The notes under the pieces are model-generated. The model did no database searches and was not told the DNA's origin. It was given only the letters and a program-made list of their open reading frames with translations. Position numbers and translations under genes: made by a program. A DNA stretch of 64,000 nucleotides from Xylaria sp. FL1777 (lineage: Eukaryota; Ascomycota; Sordariomycetes; Xylariales; Xylariaceae): positions 42,620 through 106,619 of the forward strand of contig MU400650.1 of the NCBI GenBank assembly GCA_022578965.1, read 5' to 3'. Below are positions 10,692-20,803 of this stretch, piece after piece (position 1 is the first letter of the stretch; each line of letters begins with the position of its first letter).

Positions 10692-12540
10692 TCATGACGA
10701 TGCCTTTTGACGCAGAGTCTGCTTCCTCGTCTCGTTTAATTCTTTCGTAATATAGTCGTTGAACTCCTCGGGATTGTCGAGGTACAAATGGTGGCCAGCC
10801 CTGTTCACGACGATGACCTTACAGGACCCGTTCTCTTTCTGTTTTTCTTCGTCGCTAGCTTGCGCTAAGGCTCTGGCTTTTGCCTCCTTGAGCTTCTCCT
10901 CCGACGCAAGACCTCCAGCGACGTCCATCCAATCATTCTCACCATACATGAAAACGATGGGGAAACCGGTTTCCTTGACGGCCGGGGTCGAGGCGGTGGC
11001 CGGAGTGACCACTTGTCTGCCAACGGCATGAATACGGTTAATTACCGGCCTTCGGGCATGAGCACCGGGTGCCAGGACATATGGCAGGACGTATTCCCCG
11101 CTACCTTTCTGTCGGAACAGAGAATATGCGTAGTCATGCAACGTCTGCTTCTCTTCATCAGGCAAGTGGTTAAAGCGGCGGGAAGTCCAACCTGACACGA
11201 AACGGGGGCCTAGAGGGCCAGCTAGACGTACGAGGCTGAAGGGCGATACGTTGGCATCCCACAACCACACAAGCCAGCTTGGGTACGGCCGCTTCTTCGG
11301 CGTGTCTGCCTCCGTTACGCCGGGAGACTGATTTTTGGTGCCGGCTATTTTATTGCTATCGTGATGGGTCGTTGTTGCTTGCTGATCTACCGTAAATTCA
11401 GCTTCGAAGGTTGAGTCCGAAGGGTCGGGCATTTCAGCATTGATGGCGTATGGGTCTTCGGGAATGCCGACGGGAGATGCGAGGATGAGCTTCTTGATGT
11501 GACCAGGATACTTCAATGCGTACGAGATCGCAAGATAACCGCCCAGGGAATGGCCAATGATGGTGAATTTGTCGAGCTTGCGGATCTTGCGCCACTCCTC
11601 GAGCGAGTCGATAAACCAATTTTCGGCCTCTGTGGTCTTCTCCTTCGGATCTTTGGCAGTGATCTTAAAGGGCGGCCGTTTCGAGTTTCCCATTCCTAGC
11701 CAGTCCAAGGCGTATACTTTCCATCCCGTGAGTCGGCTAAGGGGCTCGAAGTTCTTGTAGTAAAAGCCGAGGCCCGCGCCGTATCCATGAAGCATGACCA
11801 GGGCATCGTCAACGGGTTCGCCAACACGTTCGATGGAGAATTCATTGAGACCGCGATTTTTGCCTGACAGCTGCACCATAGTCGACTTCCACATGCGGGG
11901 TCCGAAGGGGTCATTCTGGGCAGAGGTCTGGGTCTGGCCGGGGTCTTCAGCGGATGGGACTCGGGCCAGAGGACTGCTCTCGGCGGCAATGGCTTCTCGG
12001 AGGTAGGGTATGCATGATATGACGTTTCGCTCTGCGATAGTGGGCGTCACACTGGTCCACTATGCGATTTGGTTGGCGTTAGTACGTGAAAAAGTAGCAA
12101 GTGAGCACATGAGGGTGGTTGACACAACCGACGAGATAGCTTACCCATTGGTGCACGGCTTCTTTATAGCCGAGGGGGAAATAAGCCATGCCGGGCTGTC
12201 TGGGGGGCGCCCTGCCTGCTGGTGCCTGGGGTTGGGTGTGCTGTGAAGCTCGCGTCGTCGACTGGTGGTCTTGGTTGGGATAGGGAACGGAGACCGATGC
12301 CTCAGCAGACATAACGTGAGGCCGGGGCGAGGAGGCGACGGCGGCAGTGGCAGCAGCAGCGGCAGTGGCAACGGTAGCGGTAGCGGTAGCGGTAGCAGTC
12401 GTGGTAATGGTGGTTGTGATGGTGGTGGTGGCGGTGGCGGCGGCGGCGGACGTGGTCTTGACTTTGACGTGCTGGATTCGGGCGATGGTGGAGACGAGTT
12501 TCCTCGACTGCAACACGATGGAGGGCGGGCTCCTGAGCAT
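10692..12540 (-). CDS. Alpha/beta hydrolase of the ABHD4/5-Cld1 (cardiolipin deacylase) type
   Basis: Two exons: 12540-12145 and 12059-10692, joined across an 85-bp intron with donor GTAAGC, branch TACTAAC and acceptor ATAG. The junction restores the reading HQWWTSVTPTIAERN. The core carries the nucleophile elbow GHSLGG, an oxyanion-type HGYGAG loop, and the HHLYLD (H-x4-D) motif near the C-terminus that marks the CGI-58/ABHD5 and yeast Cld1/Ict1 group. The first exon starts with an Arg/Lys-containing amphipathic segment (MLRSPPSIVLQSRKLV), then a long Thr/Ala stretch encoded by simple repeats. The start fits a mitochondrial presequence, as in yeast Cld1, which removes acyl chains from cardiolipin. 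A shorter start at the internal MSAEAS is possible. The exact substrate is inferred from family only. Confidence 0.85.
12300..12470 (-). repeat. GC-rich trinucleotide-like low-complexity tract in coding sequence
   Basis: Imperfect GGC/GGT/GTA-type repeats encode the Thr/Ala-rich tract in the first exon of the ABHD-like gene. The tract probably varies in length between strains. Confidence 0.7.
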
Positions 12541-13111
12541 ACCGGATCGGCTCTGACACCACCGCCAGGTTATATATCCACAGGGCTAAGGAACGGAGAC
12601 ATTCAACACTGCGACAGCCCGCCACGCCTAAGACGGGTGCAGGTACCAGGATGATGACGAAGCACCGCTCACGGATGGTCTGGGCAGTAGTCTGGGTAAG
12701 GAGTGGCCGGCCTAGTGTCGCTGAGGCCGTGGGGATTTCTTCATTGGGAGTGGCCGGCCAATCAGGACAGCAGGATAACTAGTGCTTCGGAGTTTGCATC
12801 AGCCCGTCCCGAGTTTGGTATCTTCGAGGGACTCGGCGGCCCCAGTTTATCTATAACAGTCCCTTACTCAGTACGTACCTACCTAGGTAGATAGTGGACC
12901 AGTTCCTTACTCGTAAATACTTACATACCTAGGTAGGTACCTACTGGAAATAGGAAATACGAGATGACATTACAATACATTGCTTGTGGACACATGGACA
13001 CCAACAAGGAAGTAAGCAGAATAGGGGATCAGACATAGGACTACACCCAGTTACTTTTTTGTTCTCTTCTCTCCCAGCTCATTATCTATTATGGTAGTGG
13101 AATTGGTTGTA
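12541..13111. other. Intergenic region with TACCTAGGTA motifs
   Basis: Contains the promoter of the ABHD-like gene on the minus strand. Dense TACCTAGGTAGGTACC-type motifs occur at 12873-12950. No gene is supported. Confidence 0.5.
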
Positions 13112-13219
13112 CCCGTAGGGACTCCACTCCCGTCCCTACTAATAACAGGAGCTACGCTGGCCCTTATTAGTAGGGGCCTTTAATTAGCGAATGCAAAGTT
13201 ATTCGCGATTAATTGTGGG
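13112..13219 (+). repeat. Left terminal inverted repeat of the MITE
   Basis: 108-bp arm identical to the reverse complement of 13363-13470. It contains smaller nested palindromes: GTAGGGAC/GTCCCTAC, and CCCTACTAATAA/TTATTAGTAGGG. Confidence 0.92.
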
Positions 13220-13362
13220 GTATCTTAAAGACTTCTAAATAGGTTAAGTTGCTGCATAAAATAAAGTAGTTCTGTTAATCTACTTTACTAACCATTACTA
13301 GTTAGCGCAGAAATTCTTCGTCTTAGGTAAACTTCCTATATAAATGTAAGTATTAGGACTGA

Positions 13363-13470
13363 CCCACAATTAATCGCGAATAACTTTGCATTCGCTAATT
13401 AAAGGCCCCTACTAATAAGGGCCAGCGTAGCTCCTGTTATTAGTAGGGACGGGAGTGGAGTCCCTACGGG
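13363..13470 (-). repeat. Right terminal inverted repeat of the MITE
   Basis: 108-bp arm identical to the reverse complement of 13112-13219, ending next to TA at 13471-13472. Confidence 0.92.
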
Positions 13471-13674
13471 TACCCTTCCCCAGTTACACTTTGTTTATGA
13501 TAAGAAACACCAGCCCGGAGATATTCAACTCCACCCCCGTTAAACCCGATGAAATAAATAACACAACAGCAATCAGATGCAGGCAGCAATTGTCCAGGCC
13601 TGGTACAAAAGGAAACATGGGTGGCCTTTACAAATCTATTCAACATGTGAGTGTAATGGTCGATGGAGAACCAT

Positions 13675-14031
13675 CTAAACAACCAAATGTCTCGACACCA
13701 CTCTATTTGTCGCAAATGCCGCCTCAATTTTTAGAAGGTCGCTGTCGATCGAAAATTCTAGCCGGGGCGGGTGGTAAAAAAAAAAGTTGTCGGTATTAGG
13801 AAAGATGAAACATTGTCGTGAAACCAAAACTGTAGAAAGACGAAGAATCGAAGGGTGAATGGTCCTCTGTTGCTGTGGCACACTGACGTCCTGGACAAAT
13901 GGAATGCCCCTTGAACCAAGCCACGCATCCAGATCCGCTGTCTCGGCTACCGGCCTGGATGCAGAGCCTGTACTTGGTAACCGCTCCTCTTCTCGTGAGG
14001 GTGGCAGCGTCGCTTCAGAACAGCACTTCAA
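13675..14031 (-). CDS. Possible coding exon, hypothetical protein
   Basis: An open frame with coding-like composition in its first ~60 codons (acidic/basic, Ser/Pro-rich; motif LDAWLGSRGIPFVQDV), with no in-frame ATG near its beginning. It could be a downstream exon of the small gene at 14083-14400, but I could not find a splice pair that keeps the frame. No family recognised. Confidence 0.25.
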   Translation of the reverse strand: MKCCSEATLPPSREEERLPSTGSASRPVAETADLDAWLGSRGIPFVQDVSVPQQQRTIHPSILRLSTVLVSRQCFIFPNTDNFFFYHPPRLEFSIDSDLLKIEAAFATNRVVSRHLVV

Positions 14032-14082
14032 CGTCTCATGTCAGCGAGTGCTCGTTCAATGAATGCGCCGCTAGACGACAGT

Positions 14083-14400
14083 TCAAGGGGATTCCCACTT
14101 GGGGAGAAATTGGTCCCGGTTGTGGCAAATCAGAGGGCACGCCATGGATTGCTCACAACACTTTTTGCCCGGCTGGAAGCCGCCAGGTAGAGGGTCGGGG
14201 TAGTTGATGTCCGTTGGTGTTCTACGCTTGGGCGCAGGTCTCATTGCGGTTGTGGCTGCAGATGCAGATGGCCTGGTGGTCTTGGGCGGTGAAGACGTAG
14301 CCTGCGATTTATCTGAGGCATAGGCACCAGTATTCGAAGCGGATTGGTTGGAGGAAGACATGGTTTTGATGTTGCGTGGGCCAAATATCGCTCGAAGCAT
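14083..14400 (-). CDS. Small hypothetical protein
   Basis: A 105-codon frame starting at 14400 (or at an internal Met at 14361). The leader is typical of fungal promoters: a TATATATA-rich stretch about 120-150 bases upstream and a CA-rich 5' region with ATCCTCAACAATC. The protein is Ser/Thr/Pro-rich, with a C-terminal part containing PLPGGFQPGKKCC and CPLICH. I do not recognise the family. It may have further exons downstream. Confidence 0.4.
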   Translation of the reverse strand: MLRAIFGPRNIKTMSSSNQSASNTGAYASDKSQATSSPPKTTRPSASAATTAMRPAPKRRTPTDINYPDPLPGGFQPGKKCCEQSMACPLICHNRDQFLPKWESP

Positions 14401-14603
14401 TCGGGAGGTAGTTGTGAACTTGAATATATGTGTGTGGGTGTCTTTTTCTATGTTTGATTGTTGAGGATAAGTAAAGATTGGACTGTTCTCTCTAGACTAC
14501 AGCATCACGACCAAGGCTTCGACTATATATATATAAGAGTATATCTATATATACACGTACAGCTACCAATTATAGCATAGTAATCCCACGAAGTTCCTAC
14601 CCG

Positions 14604-15008
14604 TCAGTTGCACGACAGTAGGCTCTCCGTTCCACACCGAGATGACATGCGTGTGTGGTGCCCTGCGGTGCGACACACCACGCAAGGAGATGCATCACTG
14701 GCTTGGAGTGGCTTTCCAGACGATTTCTGCCTGAAGCCGGAGACTGAATGGAGTAGGGTAGGAGAATGCGATTCGGTGTCTTCGCATTTCGACTCCCCGG
14801 CGTCGGCTGTCTTTGAAGGAGACAGGCATGGGACCATATCCCATTCTTCTGTGCAACGTAAGCATTGACGTATGGTGTTATAAGGCTCGTAATCTGTCTG
14901 AGATGATTGGTGTGACGAAAGTTTTTTTGCACATGGCACGATGGTTCCTGTGATGGCCTTGCATGGTGGAAGTAGTAAGATTCTGCTTGGAGTAGTAGCT
15001 GATGACAT
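14604..15008 (-). CDS. Possible small Cys-containing hypothetical protein
   Basis: A 134-codon frame from an ATG at 15008, with scattered cysteines (CLRC, CVVC). An overlapping frame on the same strand is equally open, so coding status is uncertain. No family recognised. Confidence 0.22.
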   Translation of the reverse strand: MSSATTPSRILLLPPCKAITGTIVPCAKKLSSHQSSQTDYEPYNTIRQCLRCTEEWDMVPCLSPSKTADAGESKCEDTESHSPTLLHSVSGFRQKSSGKPLQASDASPCVVCRTAGHHTRMSSRCGTESLLSCN

Positions 15009-15652
15009 CGATTCTAGGTACGGTAGTTCCAGCTCTAAATAGATATCTAACCTGAGGTAGAGGCGGGAATACCGGTACTCTGTAAGACCAGAATCCAGGG
15101 TCGTGTAAGGTACTTAAAGTAGGAAGCTATATTGTACCTACCCATACACGAGTACCTAAAAGTACCGTATTTGAGAAGGAAAACATACCACAGGCAGACA
15201 TACATATATGATGGGTCGCAGTGTACAGTACCTAACCTAAAGCGCTATGGCCACACTACTTACAGGTAGGTACCTCAGGTAATACAGCTATCGCTACCAG
15301 ACTATTTAGCGTAGGCCCACTAAAGCACTCAGCACTAGCACAGCTGTAACCCCGGCCACAGCCCGGCCCAGCCTTGTCCCCAGTTATACGTAATGACGTG
15401 CAGCGCCAATCCTTGATAGACATTCTTCCACAATATTACACAACATTTTGAACCACCAACTCGATGGGATGTGTCCATTGAAGTCCTGTCCGCACACTCC
15501 TCTCACCGCCATTCCGCCAAACGAATCCGACAAACCGCGACGAATGTGCGTGGCAGCTTTGTGACTCACGTAGACGTGGGCTTACGTCCCCTTTCGTCGC
15601 CCTTTTCCCGCCGCCTCGTCGTCTTCATCGTGACCGCCTCGGCTTCCCCAGA

Positions 15653-16915
15653 ATGGCGGACTCTATCGACTCTATCGTCAAGGGCGCACCGCAGCCCGGT
15701 CACGAAATCAAGTCCCCTCCAGTCGGCACCAGTGGTGTCGATGGCTCGAAGCCTGCCGATCCGTTGCACAATGCCCCGAGCTCACCGTCCATGATCTACC
15801 TCAACATGCTCATCCTCGAGGCCTCCCTGCGCGCACAATACCTGGAATTACGAGCCCGCCGCCGCAAGCACACCTTCTTCCTCAGCCTGCTGTGCGTCTG
15901 GCTGGCCGCCTTTGGATATGCGCTCTTCTTGGCACCGCGTGAAGACGGCAATGGTGTCGGTGGCTCGGTCTACTGGGTGGTGGACATGACGGAGAAAGTA
16001 TGCTTCATCAGCGGCGTTGTCACTGGAATCCTGGTGTGGGCCACGGGGATATGGGATCGTGGCATTCGATGGCCTCGTAGGTGGTTCGCCATATCTAATA
16101 GGGGGCTACGGGGCTTCAATTGCAAGCTCGTCATCATAAGAAGACCTTGGCTAGTTGAGATCATGTCGACAGTCACTTTCTTCTTCACGTATGGCGCATT
16201 CTCTAACAAGGCGGGACAATACCGATCTGTGGATCCTGCTATTATACGAGAAGTGGACAGAGAGCTGAACCTCGGAAGCAAGGAGCATCCTCAGCTGCCC
16301 TTTGTGAGTGGAGATGAGGAAAGAGGAGGCCACGAGGAGGATCTTGCACCCGGGGGTGACTATGTCAAGCTTCTCCTATGGCCCAAGCCATTTTCACCCA
16401 ACTTCCGAGAGAACTGGGAGATATACAGGAATGATTATTGGGAGAGGGAGAATGAGCGGCGTGCTCTGCTAAGAAAAAAGCTACAGGCGAGAGACAAGCA
16501 AAACGCTAGACAGCAGAGCAGGTTGTTTTGGTGGTTCCCTGGTGGTCGTCGGATGGAAGAAAAGATACAGCATGGCACGGGCACCGACTTTGAGAAGAAC
16601 CATTATCGCCGCACGTCGGCGATAATAAAGGAGAGTAAGCGTACTCGGAGTGGCAGCGTCCGGCGAGGTAGTACCTCGGCAGGGTCTTCGCGAGCTCCAA
16701 CTCCCCCAGTAGATTCAGATGAGGCGAGTATTAGTAGAAAAGCCAGCACGGGTTCTAATGCGTCAGAGAAGAGACGCAAGAAACATCTTTCCACAACGTC
16801 GAGGTCCAAGCGAGCCGGCGCCGATTCTCAATCCGCCACACCTGAAAACTCGTCGCCCCTGGCTAGGGGAAGTAGCGTTGATGGCGAAGGGTTAGATACA
16901 ATAGCCGGAAATTGA
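15653..16915 (+). CDS. SPO7: Spo7-like regulatory subunit of the Nem1-Spo7 phosphatase
   Basis: Single-exon 420-aa protein. Spo7 binds the catalytic phosphatase Nem1 in the ER/nuclear envelope membrane. Together they dephosphorylate the lipin Pah1, controlling diacylglycerol and nuclear membrane growth. Two membrane segments are visible at about residues 74-94 and 115-136. The conserved family block follows, with DPAIIREVDRELNLG, then YVKLLLWPKPFSPNFRENW and the Arg/Glu-rich YWERENERR. The C-terminal ~130 residues are Ser/Arg-rich and probably disordered, longer than in yeast Spo7. Only one ATG precedes the conserved region in this frame, so the start is fairly sure. Confidence 0.9.
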   Translation: MADSIDSIVKGAPQPGHEIKSPPVGTSGVDGSKPADPLHNAPSSPSMIYLNMLILEASLRAQYLELRARRRKHTFFLSLLCVWLAAFGYALFLAPREDGNGVGGSVYWVVDMTEKVCFISGVVTGILVWATGIWDRGIRWPRRWFAISNRGLRGFNCKLVIIRRPWLVEIMSTVTFFFTYGAFSNKAGQYRSVDPAIIREVDRELNLGSKEHPQLPFVSGDEERGGHEEDLAPGGDYVKLLLWPKPFSPNFRENWEIYRNDYWERENERRALLRKKLQARDKQNARQQSRLFWWFPGGRRMEEKIQHGTGTDFEKNHYRRTSAIIKESKRTRSGSVRRGSTSAGSSRAPTPPVDSDEASISRKASTGSNASEKRRKKHLSTTSRSKRAGADSQSATPENSSPLARGSSVDGEGLDTIAGN

Positions 16916-17960
16916 CGCTCATAAAGATACCATAGACCTTGAATTTCGAGGCATACATAATACCACAGAATATTCCTTGGGGTGCATATAGACTTACGTA
17001 TGCGTTGTTAGTTGTGTAGCATGAAGGAGCTATATCGCATGATTATAGTTAAAAAGCGGGTAGAGAGCTACAGAATTCGAGCTTTGAATACAACTGGCGT
17101 ATACCTAGTATCAAATAGTGTATGTGTACCTGTTATTGAAACTCCAAAGGCATTAGAGATGAGACTTAATCTATTTAGAGTTATTCAGAAGCTCGGGTAA
17201 AGTATCTACATGTAGGTACGTACTTAAGTACATACCTTATCCCATCCTGGTATGGCAACAGACTAACCTTAACTAGTCTAGTACCTGGTCTACTCGAGCT
17301 TACTCGGTAACCTACCTATGTACCTACATATGTACCTAGTTAGACTAAGTACGTAGTACACAATACGGTAAATAGATGGATATTTGCAAGGACTGCCGGT
17401 ACCCTCGAGGCAGGTATCACCAGCCAACATCAAGCTCACCTACCTCCTACGTACGTACGTGACCGACTTCCCCTTCCATATGAAGATTACCTTTCCTTTG
17501 GCTACGCCGCTCTGTCTTCTATCGCCATGTCCTTCCTCCCTCGCAATCTTAGCAACTTGTTGACTCGTTATTCGCCCTCGAAAACACGATAGCTTTCTCA
17601 CACGATCGCCAACATTCTACCGCACCAGGTATCTGCTTTATATATCTGTACAGCCTTTGCGAGCGTATCGACAGGGTTCTGTAACCCGTCGGTGGAATTC
17701 ATACATTTACGGCTTACCATCTCCGCCCGGTTTCATTTCCACCAAGTCTTCCTTTGTGCATCCTCTCGTGTATCCTCTCGTGCATCCTCTCACGCACCCT
17801 CCCGCGCATAATCTCGCGTAACGTTGACGTCACAATCGTATGCGACCTTAGCTTCAAATTTCCAGTTGCTAAGCGAGGTGAGCCCCCAATAGCGCAAGGT
17901 AGTCTTGTCTTGTGAGACTAATCGCGAGGAAAAGCACACATTCGCATCGTAGGGGTCGAT
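16916..17960. other. Intergenic region with dense TAGGTA/TACGTA motifs
   Basis: 17195-17460 contains many copies of TAGGTAC, GTACGTA and TACCTA, some forming short palindromes. 17600-17950 is C/T-rich with CTCTCGTGCATC-type tandem copies (about 17760-17815) and is probably the promoter/5' leader of the following phosphatase gene. No gene supported. Confidence 0.5.
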
Positions 17961-18926
17961 ATGGACTCTCTCCCTTCCTACCGCCAGACGGCGAAGCCCG
18001 CTGCTCCATACACCAAGAGGGCTCCCAGCCCACCGCCCGTTCTCATACCGACGACCAATTGGTCCATCCCCATGAAGGTGCTGCCCCGCTACGACAATAT
18101 CGACCCGTCGTCGTTGAGCAAAGAGGACCTCGCTATCATCACGCAAAATGGCCTCGAGCAGGTTGCGCAAGACTCAGCCGTCCATTGGACCTACGAGAGT
18201 CGCCGCGTTGCCCAGCCCATTCTCGATTACCTCTATCTCGGCCCCTCGAGCATCGTGCGCAATCGCCAATGGCTCCGTGATGAAGGCATTACTATGATCC
18301 TGGCCGCCCGAGACTCCCGACAGGCCGGCCTGAACCTCATGGTCTTCGACAAGCTGGCGCAAGAGATGGGAATCGAGGCTCGATACGTCGACGTTTCGGG
18401 CTACCATGAGCTAATCCGTGCTTTCCCTTCTGCTGTACGGATGATCAATGACCATATGCTTCGTATTTACCAGGAGCAAGCTGTAGAAACCCCGCATGTG
18501 AGTGTACAAAACGGAGCAATGGTAATTCATACATCCAAGTTCAAAAGGGGCAAGGTTCTCGTCTTCTGCGAAACAGGCAACGACCGCTCCGCTAGCATCG
18601 TGAGCGCGTATTTAATGGCCGTCCTCGGCATGAGCACGGTTCAGGTGTGCCAATTCATCAACTATAAGCGATTCTGTGTCAGCATGGACGAAGACCTCAA
18701 GCATACGCTTACCGCCTATGAGGATATCTTGCTGGCCCAGCGCACGGTACATCAGCACGAGCTCAGATCTGACCTCACTTCTGTCCCGAAGAAAGCCAAG
18801 AGAGGAATCGATGAAACTGTTAATGACGACGGCGATGACGGAATGACGGGCATGGAACACTATCAGAGCTCAGACCGAGATCGCTTTCTGGGTCGTGATC
18901 ATTTTACGCCCTTCGTCGACGCCTAA
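17961..18926 (+). CDS. Dual-specificity-phosphatase-like protein (STYX/DSP family)
   Basis: 321-aa protein. Residues ~85-260 form a DSP fold: LDYLYLGPSSIVRN is the usual substrate-recognition start, and residues 202-211 hold the signature loop FCETGNDRSAS. The loop keeps the catalytic Cys203 and Arg209 of C-x5-R, but the His normally before the Cys is Phe, so activity may be altered. No clear general-acid Asp loop is visible. Residues ~180-195 are encoded by a stretch beginning GTGAGT at 18498 and ending AAG at 18539 (42 nt, no stop, multiple of three), so an in-frame intron is possible and the true protein may be 14 residues shorter. The C-terminus is acidic. The role is unknown; fungal relatives are poorly studied. 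Confidence 0.75.
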   Translation: MDSLPSYRQTAKPAAPYTKRAPSPPPVLIPTTNWSIPMKVLPRYDNIDPSSLSKEDLAIITQNGLEQVAQDSAVHWTYESRRVAQPILDYLYLGPSSIVRNRQWLRDEGITMILAARDSRQAGLNLMVFDKLAQEMGIEARYVDVSGYHELIRAFPSAVRMINDHMLRIYQEQAVETPHVSVQNGAMVIHTSKFKRGKVLVFCETGNDRSASIVSAYLMAVLGMSTVQVCQFINYKRFCVSMDEDLKHTLTAYEDILLAQRTVHQHELRSDLTSVPKKAKRGIDETVNDDGDDGMTGMEHYQSSDRDRFLGRDHFTPFVDA

Positions 18927-20803
18927 GATACTAGTTTCTGGTACTCGGCTAGCTTGTCTTATTCTGTTTTCCAAGGTAGGACGCGCTGGTCTCTCATACC
19001 TTGTTTCAGCAACTGCATACCATGCAGTCTCGGATGTAATGATAGCAATTGGCTCGTCTCGGTCAATAGGGGCATAAAAGCTGGAGTGTACTGATGTCTC
19101 ATGGGACACGTGGAGTTATTGATGGTATAGAGGTTTCCGGCCGGACGAACGTGCGATCCGATGGGTTGGGCGTTATGAATTTGGTTGCATGTTATATACC
19201 CCTGTTGAGCTTTATTCTGTCTTTGCTTTTCTTTTCGGTTCTCTTATTAGAGAATGAAGAGAAGAACGTTCCTATCGAGGCTACATTTTCATTCCTCGAA
19301 TTAATTTATGTTGGGAATAACCATACGTTGGTGCTGTGATCCCGCCTCTCCATAAAGATGGAGATAGGCGTGTTCGTACAACTCCCCCTTCCCTCGACAA
19401 AATAACGGAGAAAAATAACTGGAGAGCGTTCTCATCGTAACTTGATATTAACTAGCCAGTCGTAGTATGCGACTCGCAACGATAGACGTATTTGATCATA
19501 CTAATTCGTTCTAGGGTTTCAGTGAACCGAGTTATCACCACACAGGCTCCACAGTAGACTGACTATCTAGTTGTAGCTTAATCAAGTAAACAAGATACGG
19601 AGATCCGGAAAGGTGGGCCATGCGGAATACGGCCTCCGGATAACGGGGATCCGCGCGTAGTATTGGTTAGTTAATCAGGTCTCTACGTAGAAGCCAGTAG
19701 TTCTCACCCGCGGATCGAGCGCCTATTTGGGATTGGTTGTATAGATAATTGAAGGGCGGCGTGTACATGTCTAGGGAAAGTTCGTTGGACACGGGAGCGG
19801 GTGTGAAGGTTTCTAACATGTTGGTTTGCGCTGGGCGTGGATCAGTGAATTCCATGCCTCAGGTTTTCTACTAACACAGCTGCTTTTTATGAGGCCACTT
19901 TGGTTCTTACGCATTGATATCGGAATAAAAAGAAGAAGAAGAAGCCATCTCTTACAGTTTTCTCGCTCTCGCTCCATTTTAGTATTGCGCATCCGCCTTG
20001 GCGTAGGGAGGCTGGAGGCGTTCCAGACGAAGTTCTCGCCTATTTATATAGACATCAATGAGCAAGAATCCTCATCCTCACGCTCGAGTCGGGCTCTGGA
20101 AAAACATTACCGTCAGTTCTAAATCCCAAAGGACCATCTGTTTATCTAGAATATGTTGCAATGATGGGCCCTGAGTTGGTATATCCTCTGTAATTGACGA
20201 ATGAGGCACATGTCAGTACACCCCTCGCCCCTGAGCTACAGCGTCTGGCCGTTGGTCCAGCTACAATGATAATTACTTACGCCCGGTCTAATGGCTTTTT
20301 TTTTTTTTTTTCTATTGACACGTCAAAATAAACTAGGCATTTTTGAAATAATAGACTGAAGATAAAGGGGAAATAGTCCAAAAACAGGTCAACTCCTATC
20401 TGCCGACCCTGGGCAACTGTATGTTCCCGCTGGTGAAGATCACAGTTGAGAAAATATAATAGTCACTTCTAGTTTGTCAAAAGCCGAGTAACGCCATCCT
20501 CTAGCTCCGAACACCAAATACATAAACTTGTGTCAAATCCGCATAGATGTCAAAACGTTTTGTCCCGGGGCAAGTGGATAATCTATACGGTCGCATAGCC
20601 AGGTGAAAAGGAGGTCAATTGGCCCCAGAGAGCAACCCAGCATATATCCACCAAGTCCACTCTATCCTCCGACAATAGGGGTCAAGGTTCCTTACTGGAG
20701 CATGCTATGCACCTTGAATGTTCGTAATCTACTGCTCTGATAGTAGGTATCATATAAGAAAAGATTTGGTAGAGGGGTGGAAGAGTATATGATAGAGTAT
20801 GAA
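18927..20803. other. Gene-poor spacer
   Basis: No supported gene. There is a T-run at 20298-20312. The part 20541-20660 resembles 45245-45375 (see repeats). Confidence 0.45.
20541..20660 (-). repeat. Diverged copy A of a ~120-bp dispersed sequence
   Basis: On the minus strand this reads ATGCTGGGTTGC..., giving a 36-codon frame with CDRIDYPLAPGQN. It aligns with a second copy at 45245-45375 (CDCVGYPFTSGTN) with substitutions and small indels. Both start with a similar MLG start after a TATA-like stretch. It may be a remnant of a small gene or of a repeated element. Confidence 0.5.

Larger units (their letters stand above)
13112..13470. mobile_element. MITE-like non-autonomous DNA transposon with 108-bp perfect TIRs
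   Basis: Bases 13112-13219 and 13363-13470 are perfect inverted repeats of each other over 108 bp, beginning CCCGTAGGGACTCCACTCCC. They enclose a 143-bp AT-rich centre with no coding capacity. The element is flanked on both sides by TA (13110-13111 and 13471-13472), consistent with the TA target duplication of the Tc1/mariner/pogo superfamily. The perfect identity of the arms suggests recent insertion or recent amplification. The transposase that moves it must be elsewhere. Superfamily assignment rests only on the TA flanks. Confidence 0.88.

Noticed and set aside
19826..20122. 98-codon plus-strand frame
   Set aside because: Composition is Arg/Ser-rich from simple repeats (AAGAAG), with no family resemblance.
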